DNA from: Fibrella aestuarina BUZ 2
GTDB taxonomy: Bacteria > Bacteroidota > Bacteroidia > Cytophagales > Spirosomataceae
Reading direction: 5' to 3'
Length of the DNA: 64,000 bases
Assembly: GCF_000331105.1 (NCBI RefSeq)
Contig: NC_020054.1
Coordinates: 2,450,813-2,514,812 of the forward strand
In this document: one piece after another, positions 37,669 to 46,348 of the stretch
How positions within the stretch are numbered: position 1 is the stretch's first letter
How the letters are laid out: every line of letters starts with the position of its first letter
Notes under the pieces: generated by a model
Seen by the model: the letters and a program-made list of their open reading frames with translations, nothing else
Databases searched by the model: none
What the model was told of the DNA's origin: nothing
Made by a program: the position numbers and the translations under genes

Positions 37669-38649
37669 ATGCGTCTACTCTCCCTATTTCTGCTCTGCGC
37701 GTCGCTGACTGCCCACGCGCAACGTACCCGCCAAGGTGAGCCGTTTGCTCATACGTTTTCCATTGTGGCCCGCGACGAAGCCACCGGCGATCTGGCCGTG
37801 GGCGTGCAAAGTCACTGGTTTTCGGTGGGCACCACTGTGTCGTGGGGTGAGGCGGGCGTTGGCGTGGTGGCTACCCAGTCGTTTACCAATAAATCGTTCG
37901 GGATCCGGGGGCTGCGACTGCTGAAAGAAGGCAAAACGGCCCAGCAGACCCTCGACGAACTACTCCAGACCGATGAAGGGCGTGACGTCCGGCAGGTAGC
38001 GATTGCCGATGCCAAAGGCAACGTAGCCGTGCACACGGGCGCTAAATGCATCGACTTCGCTGGTCATCACAAAGGCGCCACTTATTCGGTGCAGGCCAAC
38101 ATGATGCTCAACAGCACCGTGCCCGATGCGATGGCGGCGGCGTTCGAGAAAAACAAGGCGATGCCCCTGCCGGAGCGGGTGCTGAGCGCCCTCAACGCGG
38201 CGCAGGCAGCGGGTGGCGACATTCGCGGGCGGCAGTCGGCGGTGTTGCTGGTGGTGAAAGGCAAAGCCACAGACGCCCCCTGGGACGATAATCACCTGGT
38301 CGATCTGCGCGTCGACGATGCCGAACAGCCGCTGGCTGAACTGGGGCGGCTGCTACGTACCCACCGCGCTTACGAGTATATGAACGCGGGTGATCTGGCG
38401 ACGGAGAAAAACGACATGAAAGGAGCCATGGACGCCTACGGGGCAGCCATGAAACTCTTTCCGAAGAACCTCGAAATGAAATACTGGACGGCTATTGCGC
38501 TCGCCAACACCAAACAGGTCGCTAAAGCCGTGCAGCTGCTAAAGCCTATCTACGCCCAGGATGCCAACTGGCGTGAACTCACCCGCCGCCTCCCCAAAGT
38601 AGGCTTGCTGACCGTTTCCGCCCCCGAACTGGCCCAACTGGTGAAGTAA
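37669..38649 (+). CDS. secreted DUF1028-family protein
   Basis: A 326-residue exported protein (signal ending at AHAQ). The DUF1028 core runs to about 235: HTFSIVARDEATGDLAVGVQS, GVVATQSFTNKSFG, LLKEGKTAQQTLDELL, HTGAKCIDFAGH and RQSAVLLVV. A short TPR-like tail follows (EYMNAGDLATEKNDMKGAM). The family adopts an Ntn-hydrolase-like fold and is thought to include hydrolases, but no reaction is established here. Confidence 0.88.
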   Translation: MRLLSLFLLCASLTAHAQRTRQGEPFAHTFSIVARDEATGDLAVGVQSHWFSVGTTVSWGEAGVGVVATQSFTNKSFGIRGLRLLKEGKTAQQTLDELLQTDEGRDVRQVAIADAKGNVAVHTGAKCIDFAGHHKGATYSVQANMMLNSTVPDAMAAAFEKNKAMPLPERVLSALNAAQAAGGDIRGRQSAVLLVVKGKATDAPWDDNHLVDLRVDDAEQPLAELGRLLRTHRAYEYMNAGDLATEKNDMKGAMDAYGAAMKLFPKNLEMKYWTAIALANTKQVAKAVQLLKPIYAQDANWRELTRRLPKVGLLTVSAPELAQLVK

Positions 38650-38652
38650 TGT

Positions 38653-38733
38653 ATAGCCCGGCTGGAGCCGGGTTATAAGGTGGAACATACCATAGCTGGC
38701 CTTTACCTTAAAGCCCGGCTGGACCCGGGCGCT
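38653..38733. terminator. two related GC-rich hairpins between convergent genes
   Basis: ATAGCCCGGCT/AGCCGGGTTAT (38653-38676) and AGCCCGG/CCGGGCGCT (38712-38733) share the core AGCCCGGCTGGA. They lie between the DUF1028 gene and the convergent eboC gene and overlap the eboC stop codon. Each could end transcription in its own direction, or they could be a small dispersed repeat. Confidence 0.55.
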
Positions 38734-39616
38734 ACGTTACGGCAAAATACCGGGCTACAGGTAGCGAGAGGGGTAGCAGGACTAGCAGGCAGAGAGCCAG
38801 TAGCCAGTGGCCCGAGAGCGCGGCCCAGGCGGCATCCATCACGATGAGCGACAGCACACCTGCTTTCACCGCCTGCCCGATGTTGGGCCCGATGGGTTGC
38901 TGAATGGCGGTCCATAGGGGGCGCAACACTAGTAGCAGGTGCAACGCTACAAAACCGATAGCCAGCCACAACGTACCCAGCTCCACTGCCGTCCCGATTT
39001 GCAGGCCGCTGACGAGCGTAAACAAGGCGGCAGCACCCCACAGCGTCGTCCGGCTTCCGCCATGCACTTCGCCCCGGCTGATCATGGTGACGGCGGCAAT
39101 GTAGATGACCGGTATCAGCGCCGCGGGCCATAACACCTTGATGGGCAACGTACCGGCCGCGCTGATCCCCAGCAGCAGGTTGACGCCCCGGCACAGGCCC
39201 ATGTTCAGCGGACCAAACAGGGCGTGGTGTTTGCCAAATCGATCGTAAAAAACAGCCAGCCCGGCAATGATCAGGGCGAGCCAGGCGCTCATAGGGCTAT
39301 ACAGATAGGCAGCCCCAATGCCGATAAGCAGCAGCCCGATGCCCAGCACCGACGCCTGCCCAACCGATACGCGCCCGCTTGGGATGGGCCGCTCGGGCCG
39401 CTCCACGGCATCGAGTTTGGCATCGAACACGTCGTTCAGCACCACGCCACCGCCATACAAACCGACAGTCGACAGCACCAGCAGCCACAGATTCACCGGT
39501 AGGGCCGACGGGGGCGCCGTTTCCGTGGCGCCAAAGGCCAGCGCGGCACCCGCCAGTACGTCGGCAGCGGCCGTCAGCAAGTTGGCCGGGCGCATGAGTT
39601 GCAAATAAGACTTCAT
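38732..39616 (-). CDS. eboC: EboC: UbiA-family prenyltransferase-like membrane protein
   Basis: About 294 residues from MKSYLQLMRPANLL; the longer frame start at 39727 overlaps the end of eboB and is rejected. There are nine hydrophobic segments. The first Asp-rich motif is VVLNDVFDAKLDAVERPERP; the second catalytic region is AVFYDRFGKHH. UbiA enzymes attach polyprenyl chains to aromatic acceptors in the membrane. It begins 4 bases after the eboB stop. It is the last ebo gene before the three-gene plus-strand insertion. Confidence 0.9.
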   Translation of the reverse strand: MKSYLQLMRPANLLTAAADVLAGAALAFGATETAPPSALPVNLWLLVLSTVGLYGGGVVLNDVFDAKLDAVERPERPIPSGRVSVGQASVLGIGLLLIGIGAAYLYSPMSAWLALIIAGLAVFYDRFGKHHALFGPLNMGLCRGVNLLLGISAAGTLPIKVLWPAALIPVIYIAAVTMISRGEVHGGSRTTLWGAAALFTLVSGLQIGTAVELGTLWLAIGFVALHLLLVLRPLWTAIQQPIGPNIGQAVKAGVLSLIVMDAAWAALSGHWLLALCLLVLLPLSLPVARYFAVT

Positions 39617-39620
39617 ACCC

Positions 39621-40613
39621 TCAATTGATAATGATCGACTTGCTATCCCGGCGGGGTTGTTGGCCACCGCGCAGGATGGTGTTGCCGTTGAACGTCTGGC
39701 TTTGGTCGATTTCGGAAGGCGACTCAAAATCGGCTACGTTGATCTGACCGCTCTGGGCGAAGGCGTCGATGGCGTTCTGGTAGGTCACCTGCCGGATGTG
39801 CTCGACGGGAATGCCCCGCATCATCATCAGGGCTGCGGTTTTAGGTATCGCCAGCGGATCGCTGATGCCCCAGTCGGCGGCCGAGTTGACCATGATGCGC
39901 TCGGGACCGTATTGCTCAACCACCGCGACCATGCGCTCGTTGCCCATTTTGGTAAACGGGTAGATTGTGAAAGCCGCCCAGAATCCTTTATCCAGCACCG
40001 ACTTCACCGTCTCTTCATTGTTATGGTCCACGATCACCATGCCGGGGTCGAGGCCGTGCTCCAGCGCGATGGCCATGCTGCGCTCGGTACCCTCCTTTTT
40101 GTTGCGGTGCGGCGTATGAATCTGCACCGGCAGGTTGGCTTCTTTGGCCAGTTCCAGCTGCGCCCGGTAGAATTTCTCTTCGGCCGCCGTCTGATCGTCG
40201 AAGCCGATTTCGCCAATACCCACCACGCCTTCTTTATAGGCAAAAAGTGGCAGCAACTCCATCACCTGCTCGGCCAGCGGTTCGTTGTTGGCTTCCCGCG
40301 AGTTGAGCCCGATGGTGCAGTAATGCTTAATGCCAAACTGCGACGACCGGAAGCGTTCCCAGCCAACCAGGCTGCTGTAATAGTCTTTGAAAGTCGCCAG
40401 GCCCGTGCGGGGTTGCCCCAGCCAGAAGGCCGGCTCGATAATCGCCACAATACCCGCGTCGGCCATCGCCTGGTAATCGTCGGTGGTGCGCGAAGTCATG
40501 TGAATGTGCGGATCGAAGAAGGTCATGCCCTTGATGGGGGTCATGAAATCAACGGGTTCGTGCACCGACTCGTCGACCCGAATTTCTTCTTCCTGAGCGT
40601 GTGAGGGGTTCAT
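39621..40613 (-). CDS. eboB: EboB: TatD-like metal-dependent hydrolase
   Basis: About 330 residues from ATG 40613 (MNPSHAQEEEIRVDE). The amidohydrolase/TatD metal motifs are FFDPHIHMTSR, GIGEIGFDD, VQIHTPHRNK and IVDHNNEET, with NSAADWG near the end. It is predicted cytoplasmic. The upstream 78 bases are taken up by an inverted repeat. The substrate is unknown. Confidence 0.88.
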   Translation of the reverse strand: MNPSHAQEEEIRVDESVHEPVDFMTPIKGMTFFDPHIHMTSRTTDDYQAMADAGIVAIIEPAFWLGQPRTGLATFKDYYSSLVGWERFRSSQFGIKHYCTIGLNSREANNEPLAEQVMELLPLFAYKEGVVGIGEIGFDDQTAAEEKFYRAQLELAKEANLPVQIHTPHRNKKEGTERSMAIALEHGLDPGMVIVDHNNEETVKSVLDKGFWAAFTIYPFTKMGNERMVAVVEQYGPERIMVNSAADWGISDPLAIPKTAALMMMRGIPVEHIRQVTYQNAIDAFAQSGQINVADFESPSEIDQSQTFNGNTILRGGQQPRRDSKSIIIN

Positions 40614-40621
40614 AAGGCTGA

Positions 40622-40699
40622 AATGAATAATGTATAATGCACGATGTACAATGGGTGCTAGCGCAGAAATTGTACATCGTGCATTATACATTATTCATT
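40622..40699. repeat. 31-bp perfect inverted repeat between eboA and eboB
   Basis: Arm 40622-40652 is the exact reverse complement of 40669-40699, with a 16-base loop. It reuses the words AATGTATAATGCACGATG also found at 35044-35070. Its right end overlaps the eboA stop codon by 2 bases. Confidence 0.9.
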
Positions 40700-41414
40700 A
40701 AATAAGTTGTTTAGCGGGTTGATAGTCCGTCGTCTGGCATACCTGCCGGGCAGCAGCCCGGTCGGCCTCGCTGGGCGACTGGAGTAATTTGGTTACATCA
40801 GCCAGCAGCGTTTCGTTCATAAACCGGGGGACCAATTGCCAGGCTTCGGCCGGTACGCTCCGGCCGGCGGCCCATCGTTCATGCGCCAGATTCGATAAAT
40901 CGTTGGCCAGCGTCTGGTTGGCCCGGTCGAGCAGGCCCACGATGCGGGTGAGGGGCTTATCGTTGAAAATGCACTTCAGTACCAGCTGATTCCAGGCGGC
41001 TTCCGAGAAATGATCGGCTGGGTACGTGTTCTCAAAGGCGATGGCATCAAATACCGGCCCCATGTTTGACCGGACGGCGTCGGTCGCCCGCAGGAGCCAG
41101 CGTTTGGGCTGGGGTAGCAGGGGCAGTGCCGAATAGAGCGCGGCCAGTTCCTGTAACTCGGCCGAGTCGAACAGCATCTCGATGGCCTGTAGACCTTTCA
41201 CCGGTTCGGCCTCGCAGATCGATTGCAGCAGCAGGACCCGCGCCAGCCGGTCCATCGTCCATTCGGGTTTGTCAGGTACGTTACGCCGGTCGATGAAGCG
41301 CGGTGCGGCGACAAAAGCAGCCATCTGCGCGTTCAACGGGCCCTGTTGTTTCGTCTGTAACCACTGCCGTTCGGCATCTGTGGCCGCTTCGTTGAAAAGA
41401 GAGGATAAATTCAT
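40698..41414 (-). CDS. eboA: EboA-domain protein
   Basis: A 238-residue soluble helical protein with the EboA signature near the C-terminus: LVLKCIFNDKPLTRIVGLLD, ANQTLANDLSNLAHERWAAG. It is the first gene of the ebo set. Its function is unknown. Confidence 0.9.
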   Translation of the reverse strand: MNLSSLFNEAATDAERQWLQTKQQGPLNAQMAAFVAAPRFIDRRNVPDKPEWTMDRLARVLLLQSICEAEPVKGLQAIEMLFDSAELQELAALYSALPLLPQPKRWLLRATDAVRSNMGPVFDAIAFENTYPADHFSEAAWNQLVLKCIFNDKPLTRIVGLLDRANQTLANDLSNLAHERWAAGRSVPAEAWQLVPRFMNETLLADVTKLLQSPSEADRAAARQVCQTTDYQPAKQLI

Positions 41415-41531
41415 GGAAATGTTACCACAAATGGCGAGCCAGTAAACGAGCTTGCAAAGGTCGCAAATGTGAACCTGACTACGGCGAGAAAGAACGTAAC
41501 AAAAGTCAGTTGTTTAGCCCGATTTAATCAT

Positions 41532-41572
41532 AAAAAAAGTGGGCGTCAGCCCATTATTGCGCCGACGCCCAC
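41532..41572 (-). terminator. rho-independent terminator of the DUF4197 gene
   Basis: GTGGGCGTC pairs with GACGCCCAC around a 16-base loop, followed on the minus strand by seven T's. It lies 15 bases after the DUF4197 stop. Confidence 0.88.
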
Positions 41573-41587
41573 CCAAAATTAGCCCCT

Positions 41588-42397
41588 TTACTTGCTGCCG
41601 AATACCCGTTTCAGGATGTCGCTTACCCGGGCGACGGGGTTTTCGCGGATTTTTTTCTCTTCCTGCGCCACTAGAATGAACAGACCATCGACGGCCTTGT
41701 TGGTGGCGTATTCGGTCAGGTTGGCATTCACCGGCTGCACAAACGGCAGCTTGTTGTACGTACCGGCCAGCGAGTTGTAGTAGCGCGTGGCGTTGTTTTT
41801 CTGCAAGGTGCTGTCGATAATCGGCGTAAACTCGGCTACCAGTTGCTGCCCGGCGGTGCGGCGCAGGTATTCCGTGGCGGCGTTGTCGCTACCGCGCAGA
41901 ATGCCCACGGCGTCCTGAATGCTCATCTGCGTGATGGCCTTCCAAAACACGGGTTTGGCGCGCTTGGCGGCATCTTCAGCCGAGCGGTTAAGCGCCAGCA
42001 CGAACTGATCGACCTGTTTGCCAAAACCGAGTTGCCGCAGCCGTGACTCGATGCGCTGGGCTTCGGGCGGAAAAAGAATTTTAATAAGGTTGTTCTTGAA
42101 AAAGCCGTCGAGGGCCGACGCCTGCGTGGCGCCTTTGTCGATTCCCACGCGCAGGGCTTCCTTCAGGCCCGACGCAATCTCGACGGCCGTCAGCCCGGTG
42201 CTCGTGCCCGACGCGTTCGATGGGGGTAACACTTTCTCCAGCACTTTACCCAGCCCGCCCAGCGGGTTGCGCCGGGTTTCGGTTGGCTTGGGCGCCGAAG
42301 TAGTATCCTGAGCCTGAGTGGATAAGGTCAGTCCGGTGGTCAGCAGCAGCGCCGCGGCAAGAAGGATAGGGCGGGTCGCCGAATAAAACGTTTTCAT
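41588..42397 (-). CDS. secreted DUF4197-family protein
   Basis: A 269-residue exported protein (signal ending at STQAQ). DUF4197 landmarks are IASGLKEALRVGIDKGA, KILFPPEAQRIESRLRQLG, QMSIQDAVGILRGSDNAATEYLRR and YATNKAVDGLFILVAQEEKKI. The family is helical and periplasmic, with unknown function. It is monocistronic and divergent from cinA. Confidence 0.9.
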   Translation of the reverse strand: MKTFYSATRPILLAAALLLTTGLTLSTQAQDTTSAPKPTETRRNPLGGLGKVLEKVLPPSNASGTSTGLTAVEIASGLKEALRVGIDKGATQASALDGFFKNNLIKILFPPEAQRIESRLRQLGFGKQVDQFVLALNRSAEDAAKRAKPVFWKAITQMSIQDAVGILRGSDNAATEYLRRTAGQQLVAEFTPIIDSTLQKNNATRYYNSLAGTYNKLPFVQPVNANLTEYATNKAVDGLFILVAQEEKKIRENPVARVSDILKRVFGSK

Positions 42398-42538
42398 CGC
42401 TCAAGGTTGTTTTATGTACTTTTGACAGCTGTGACTGGAGAATGTAAAGTCGGCCGAAGAAAATTCTTCCTGTCAGGGAGTAACGGCTAATACCCGGCTC
42501 ATTGTTCAGTTCATAACGTGCCTTGTCCATTGATTTGT

Positions 42539-43816
42539 ATGCCAGCTACTATCCGTGCCGAAGTCATCACGATCGGCGACGAAATTTTATTCGGTCAGAT
42601 AACCGATACCAACACCCAGTGGATTAGCACCGAATTGACCAACATCGGCATCCGAACGGTTCGTAAAACATCGGTGGGTGATCAGGCCGACGTGATTCTC
42701 GACGCCCTGCGCGAGGCCACGACCCGCGCCGATGTGGTTGTGATTACTGGTGGCCTTGGCCCGACCAAAGACGATATCACCAAGCGAACGCTCTGCCAGT
42801 TTTTCGGCGTGGGACTGGTGCGTAACGAACAGGCGCTCGACCTGGTGACGAGCTTTTTCCTGAAGCGGGGTCGCGACATGACTGACCTCAACCGGGGACA
42901 GGCGGACCTACCCGAGAATGCCGACTACGTGCAGAACGATTGGGGTACGGCCCCCGGCATGTGGTTCGACCACAACGACACGGTCTACATCTCGCTGCCG
43001 GGCGTGCCTTTCGAGATGAAAAACCTCATGACCCACCGGATGCTGCCGAAGCTGAAAGAGCGGTTTGAGATGCCCGTGATCCTGCACAAGATGATCCGGA
43101 CCATCGGCATTGGCGAGTCGTTTCTGGCTGAGCGCATTGAAGCCTGGGAGGATGCCCTGCCACCGCATATCCGGCTGGCTTACCTGCCAAGTTTCGGGCA
43201 GGTAAAACTGCGCCTCACTGCTACCGGCACCGATGCCGATGAACTGACCCGTGACCTAAACGAGCAGGTGGCCGCGGTGTTGCCCTTGATTGAGCAGCAC
43301 GTCTATGGCTACGACGGCGATGAGATCGAGCAAGTGGTGGTGAACCAGTTAAAGGAGAAAAACCTGACGCTGGGCGTCGCCGAGAGCTGCACGGGCGGGC
43401 AGGTGGCGGCTACCCTCACCAAGCTGCCGGGCGTTTCGTCGGTGTTCGTGGGCGGGGTCGTGGCCTACAGTAACGACATCAAACACATCGCGCTGGGCGT
43501 CAGCTCCGAATCGCTGGCCCGGTTTGGGGCCGTGAGCGAACCCGTCGTCTGCGAAATGGCCGAAGGGGCCCGCGTGATGCTGGGTGCCGACGTAGGCATT
43601 GCCACGAGTGGCATCGCCGGACCCGATGGTGGCACGCCCGACAAACCCGTGGGCACCATCTGGATTGCCTGCGCCACTGCGACCGGTACCACCGCCAAAT
43701 TGCTGCGCCTTGGCCAATACCGCGAGCAAAACATTACCCTTACCACTACATACGTATTGAATCTACTTCGTGAACAACTGAAAAAGGAATCATCGATTAA
43801 GGACTTTAAATTATGA
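42539..43816 (+). CDS. cinA: CinA-family nicotinamide-nucleotide amidohydrolase
   Basis: About 425 residues from ATG 42539 (MPATIRAEVITIGDEILFG). The N-terminal MoaB/MogA-like domain (to about 170) has VVITGGLGPTKDDITK. The C-terminal amidase domain (about 265-420) has LGVAESCTGGQVAATLT, GVVAYSNDIKHIALGV and GIATSGIAGPDGGTPDKPVGT. It hydrolyses ADP-ribose pyrophosphate and NMN in pyridine-nucleotide salvage. The usual two-domain length is intact. Confidence 0.95.
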   Translation: MPATIRAEVITIGDEILFGQITDTNTQWISTELTNIGIRTVRKTSVGDQADVILDALREATTRADVVVITGGLGPTKDDITKRTLCQFFGVGLVRNEQALDLVTSFFLKRGRDMTDLNRGQADLPENADYVQNDWGTAPGMWFDHNDTVYISLPGVPFEMKNLMTHRMLPKLKERFEMPVILHKMIRTIGIGESFLAERIEAWEDALPPHIRLAYLPSFGQVKLRLTATGTDADELTRDLNEQVAAVLPLIEQHVYGYDGDEIEQVVVNQLKEKNLTLGVAESCTGGQVAATLTKLPGVSSVFVGGVVAYSNDIKHIALGVSSESLARFGAVSEPVVCEMAEGARVMLGADVGIATSGIAGPDGGTPDKPVGTIWIACATATGTTAKLLRLGQYREQNITLTTTYVLNLLREQLKKESSIKDFKL

Positions 43817-43900
43817 GCTATCAAGGATGGATTATGGATTGGCTTACGCAGGAGTCCTGTGCGCGTAAACCAATTCATAATACAGCATTCATAGCTTTTA
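43813..43900. repeat. imperfect inverted repeat of about 38 bp
   Basis: ATGAGCTATCAAGGATGG... (from 43813) pairs with a segment ending near 43900 (CATAGCTTTT), with several mismatches; the central words GGATTATGGATTGG and CCAATTCATAATAC pair best. It fills most of the 119-base gap between cinA and the E2 gene. Confidence 0.6.
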
Positions 43901-43935
43901 GTCATCACTCCTACTTCTTGATTCCATCCTGAACG

Positions 43936-45363
43936 ATGGCCCTTATTGATCTGGTAATGCCCAAAATGGGCGAGAGTATTATGGAATGCACGGTCATCAC
44001 GTGGCTCAAAAAGCCCGGTGACCGCTTTGACGCCGACGAATCGCTGCTGGAAGTAGCGACCGACAAGGTGGATACGGAAGTACCCGCACCCTACGCTGGC
44101 GTGCTGAAAGAACTGCTGGTTAACGACGGCGACGTGGTGCCCATTGGCCAGCCCATTGCCCGCATCGAGACGTCGGAGGCGGTAGGCGCAGATGATACCC
44201 CCGCCAACGCACCAACGGGTGGCGATGCGGCCCCGCTGCCGTCGCTGGAAGAGGTGGGCGTGGATGCTGCCGCGGTCAACGACGTGGAAGAGGCCGAAGC
44301 GGTGGCGAGTGCCGCTGAACTGGAGGCCAGCATCGGCGCCATGAGCAGCAAATCGGCGGCGGCGCAACCAGGCAACGTACCTGCATTTGAAGGGCGGTTC
44401 TATTCGCCCCTGGTGCTGAATATCGCCAAAGAAGAAGGCATCAGCCGCGCCGAACTCGATCGCATTCCCGGCAGCGGCTCCGACAACCGGGTGACCAAGA
44501 AAGACATGCTGGCGTATGTGCTCGACCGCGCAGCGTCGAGCAAGGGGCAGGGGATGCCTGCGGCGCAGGGCATGGCCGGGAACGTACCGGTCCACCAATC
44601 CCCGCCGCCCCCCGCTACCCCTGCGGTGAAGCCAGTCCCCGCCCAAAGCCTGAATGGTTCGGCCGACATCATTCAGATGGACCGGATGCGGAAGATGATT
44701 GCGCAGCGGATGGTGGAGTCGAAGCAGATTTCGCCGCACGTGACCTCGTTTGTCGAGGCCGACCTGACCGCCGTGGTGCAGTGGCGCGCGGCCAACAAAG
44801 ACGCGTTTAAGAAACAGACCGGCGAAAACCTGACGTACACGCCCATCCTGATCGACGCCATTGTGAAGGCCGTTCGCGATTTCCCGATGATCAACGTATC
44901 GGTAGAGGGCGACAGCATTCTGGTGAAGAAAGCGATCAACGTGGGCATGGCCGTGGCGCTGCCAACGGGTAACCTGATCGTGCCGGTCATTCACGACGCG
45001 GCCCAGTATAACCTCATCGGCCTGACCAAAAAGGTCAACGACCTGAGCAAACGCGCCCGCGAAAACAAACTCACCGCCGACGATCTGGCGGGTGGCACCT
45101 ACACCGTTTCCAACATCGGTACGTTTGGCAACCTCATGGGTACGCCCATCATCATGCAGCCGCAGGTGGCGATTATGGCCTTCGGGGCAATCGTGAAGAA
45201 GCCCGCCGTGATCGAAACGCCGCAGGGCGACCTGATCGGCATCCGGCACATGATGTTCCTGAGCCATTCCTACGATCACCGCGTGGTCGATGGCGCGTTG
45301 GGCGGGCAGTTTGTCCGGCGCGTAGCCGACTACCTGGAGCAGTGGAACGAACCAAACCTATAA
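43936..45363 (+). CDS. 2-oxo acid dehydrogenase E2 component (dihydrolipoamide acyltransferase)
   Basis: A 475-residue three-domain protein. The lipoyl domain is residues 1-80 with lipoylation site EVATDKVDTE. An Ala-rich linker follows. The E3-binding domain is about 153-190 (YSPLVLNIAKEEGISRAELD). A second linker follows, then the catalytic domain (about 240-475) with SHSYDHRVVDGALGG carrying the HxxxDG site. It transfers an acyl group to CoA in pyruvate, 2-oxoglutarate or branched-chain complexes. The lipoyl site and general form suggest the branched-chain or mixed type, but the substrate cannot be fixed. No E1 or E3 gene is adjacent. Confidence 0.92.
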   Translation: MALIDLVMPKMGESIMECTVITWLKKPGDRFDADESLLEVATDKVDTEVPAPYAGVLKELLVNDGDVVPIGQPIARIETSEAVGADDTPANAPTGGDAAPLPSLEEVGVDAAAVNDVEEAEAVASAAELEASIGAMSSKSAAAQPGNVPAFEGRFYSPLVLNIAKEEGISRAELDRIPGSGSDNRVTKKDMLAYVLDRAASSKGQGMPAAQGMAGNVPVHQSPPPPATPAVKPVPAQSLNGSADIIQMDRMRKMIAQRMVESKQISPHVTSFVEADLTAVVQWRAANKDAFKKQTGENLTYTPILIDAIVKAVRDFPMINVSVEGDSILVKKAINVGMAVALPTGNLIVPVIHDAAQYNLIGLTKKVNDLSKRARENKLTADDLAGGTYTVSNIGTFGNLMGTPIIMQPQVAIMAFGAIVKKPAVIETPQGDLIGIRHMMFLSHSYDHRVVDGALGGQFVRRVADYLEQWNEPNL

Positions 45364-45400
45364 AGTTTCCAAAACCTTATAGGTTTACCTGGCGCAAACC

Positions 45401-45432
45401 AAAAAATCCCCGCTGCCAGAGGCGGCGGGGAT
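45401..45432. terminator. bidirectional terminator
   Basis: ATCCCCGCTGCC pairs with GGCGGCGGGGAT (one G-T) around loop AGA. The left side is A-rich, giving T's on the minus strand for the gene at 45459. On the plus side only a weak T-run follows the E2 gene. Confidence 0.8.
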
Positions 45433-45458
45433 TGTTGGTAAACCCGATGAGTGACCAA

Positions 45459-46166
45459 TCAGGGTAGTTTAAAGAGCTTGTCGTTTAGTCCACGGTTTAC
45501 TTTGATGGAGCTAATCGCGAGGGTGGCGTCTACCGACCCAAACGTCTGGCTGCGGGCGAAGGGCAACACCACCCCATTGACGGTTTTGTAATCCCAGAAT
45601 TTAGAGGTGCTGGTTGCCAGCCCATTGGCGGTGCGGTAGTAGAGTACGCGCTGCATCCGCAGGCCCGTTTCCACGTCGAACCAGTCCTGCCATTTTTCAC
45701 CGTTTCCGGTCGAGAATTCCACTTTGTACATATCGCGCCCATTGAGTGGCTCGCGGCCCAGCGTCCGGCGGATCACGTTGTATTGGGCGTAATACTGCTC
45801 GCCGAAGAGGGAGCTGCTCAGTAACTGCCGCAGGGCTGCCGCGCCTTCGTTGGCGCTGATGACCTTGCCGCCCCGGATGGTCGTGACTTTCTGCCCGTCG
45901 GAGATGGTACGGCTCACTTCAGTGCCACCCATGTAGATCACCTGCGAAAACTTGTGCCCCTGTTTGGCGTCGACGTCGATGACGGCGAGGCCATTGGGGG
46001 TGTCGGCTTTCAGGCTGAAGCTCATGTCCTGCACTTTGTCGATGGCGTCTTTGCCACCACAGGCTTTCAGGTAACGATCAACGATCGCGTCGGCAGACGG
46101 CAACTCCTGCGCGCTGACCTGCGTGGCCAGCAATAAACAGAGCGAGATAAAAAGGATGCGTTTCAT
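45459..46166 (-). CDS. exported outer-membrane-lipoprotein-sorting-like protein
   Basis: A 235-residue protein with signal peptide ending at VSAQE. The mature start (DAIVDRYLKACGGKDAIDKVQDMSF) and the beta-rich remainder (GEKWQDWFDVETGLRMQRVLYY, WDYKTVNGVVLPFARSQTFG) resemble LolA-like periplasmic proteins common in Bacteroidota. The role is probably lipid or lipoprotein binding in the periplasm; no partner is visible. Confidence 0.72.
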   Translation of the reverse strand: MKRILFISLCLLLATQVSAQELPSADAIVDRYLKACGGKDAIDKVQDMSFSLKADTPNGLAVIDVDAKQGHKFSQVIYMGGTEVSRTISDGQKVTTIRGGKVISANEGAAALRQLLSSSLFGEQYYAQYNVIRRTLGREPLNGRDMYKVEFSTGNGEKWQDWFDVETGLRMQRVLYYRTANGLATSTSKFWDYKTVNGVVLPFARSQTFGSVDATLAISSIKVNRGLNDKLFKLP

Positions 46167-46208
46167 GGTGAAAAGGGGTTTGGTTGGGATTGGTTATTAG
46201 TTGGCTGC

Positions 46209-46326
46209 GGCGTCATTTGCTGCGCGTCATTGGTAGTCATTAGGCTGCGCCGTCGTTGGTAGTCGTTAATAGTTATTGATTGTTTTTACAACGAATGACT
46301 ATCAATGACGCGCAGCAAATGACGCC
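46209..46326. repeat. 33-bp near-perfect inverted repeat
   Basis: Arms 46209-46241 and 46294-46326 match at 32 of 33 positions around a 52-base loop that holds a partial direct repeat of the arm (GTCGTTGGTAGTCGTTA). It lies downstream of the receptor gene and upstream of the 45459 gene, where it may end the RiPP operon. Confidence 0.85.
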
Positions 46327-46348
46327 GAAGGCAAATGACCCTTACCAC

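Noticed and set aside
43465..45279. 604-codon open frame on the minus strand
   Set aside because: It lies fully antisense to cinA and the E2 gene, both of which have clear motifs. The translation is rich in His, Arg and Gly with no domain, as expected for a shadow of GC-rich coding DNA.
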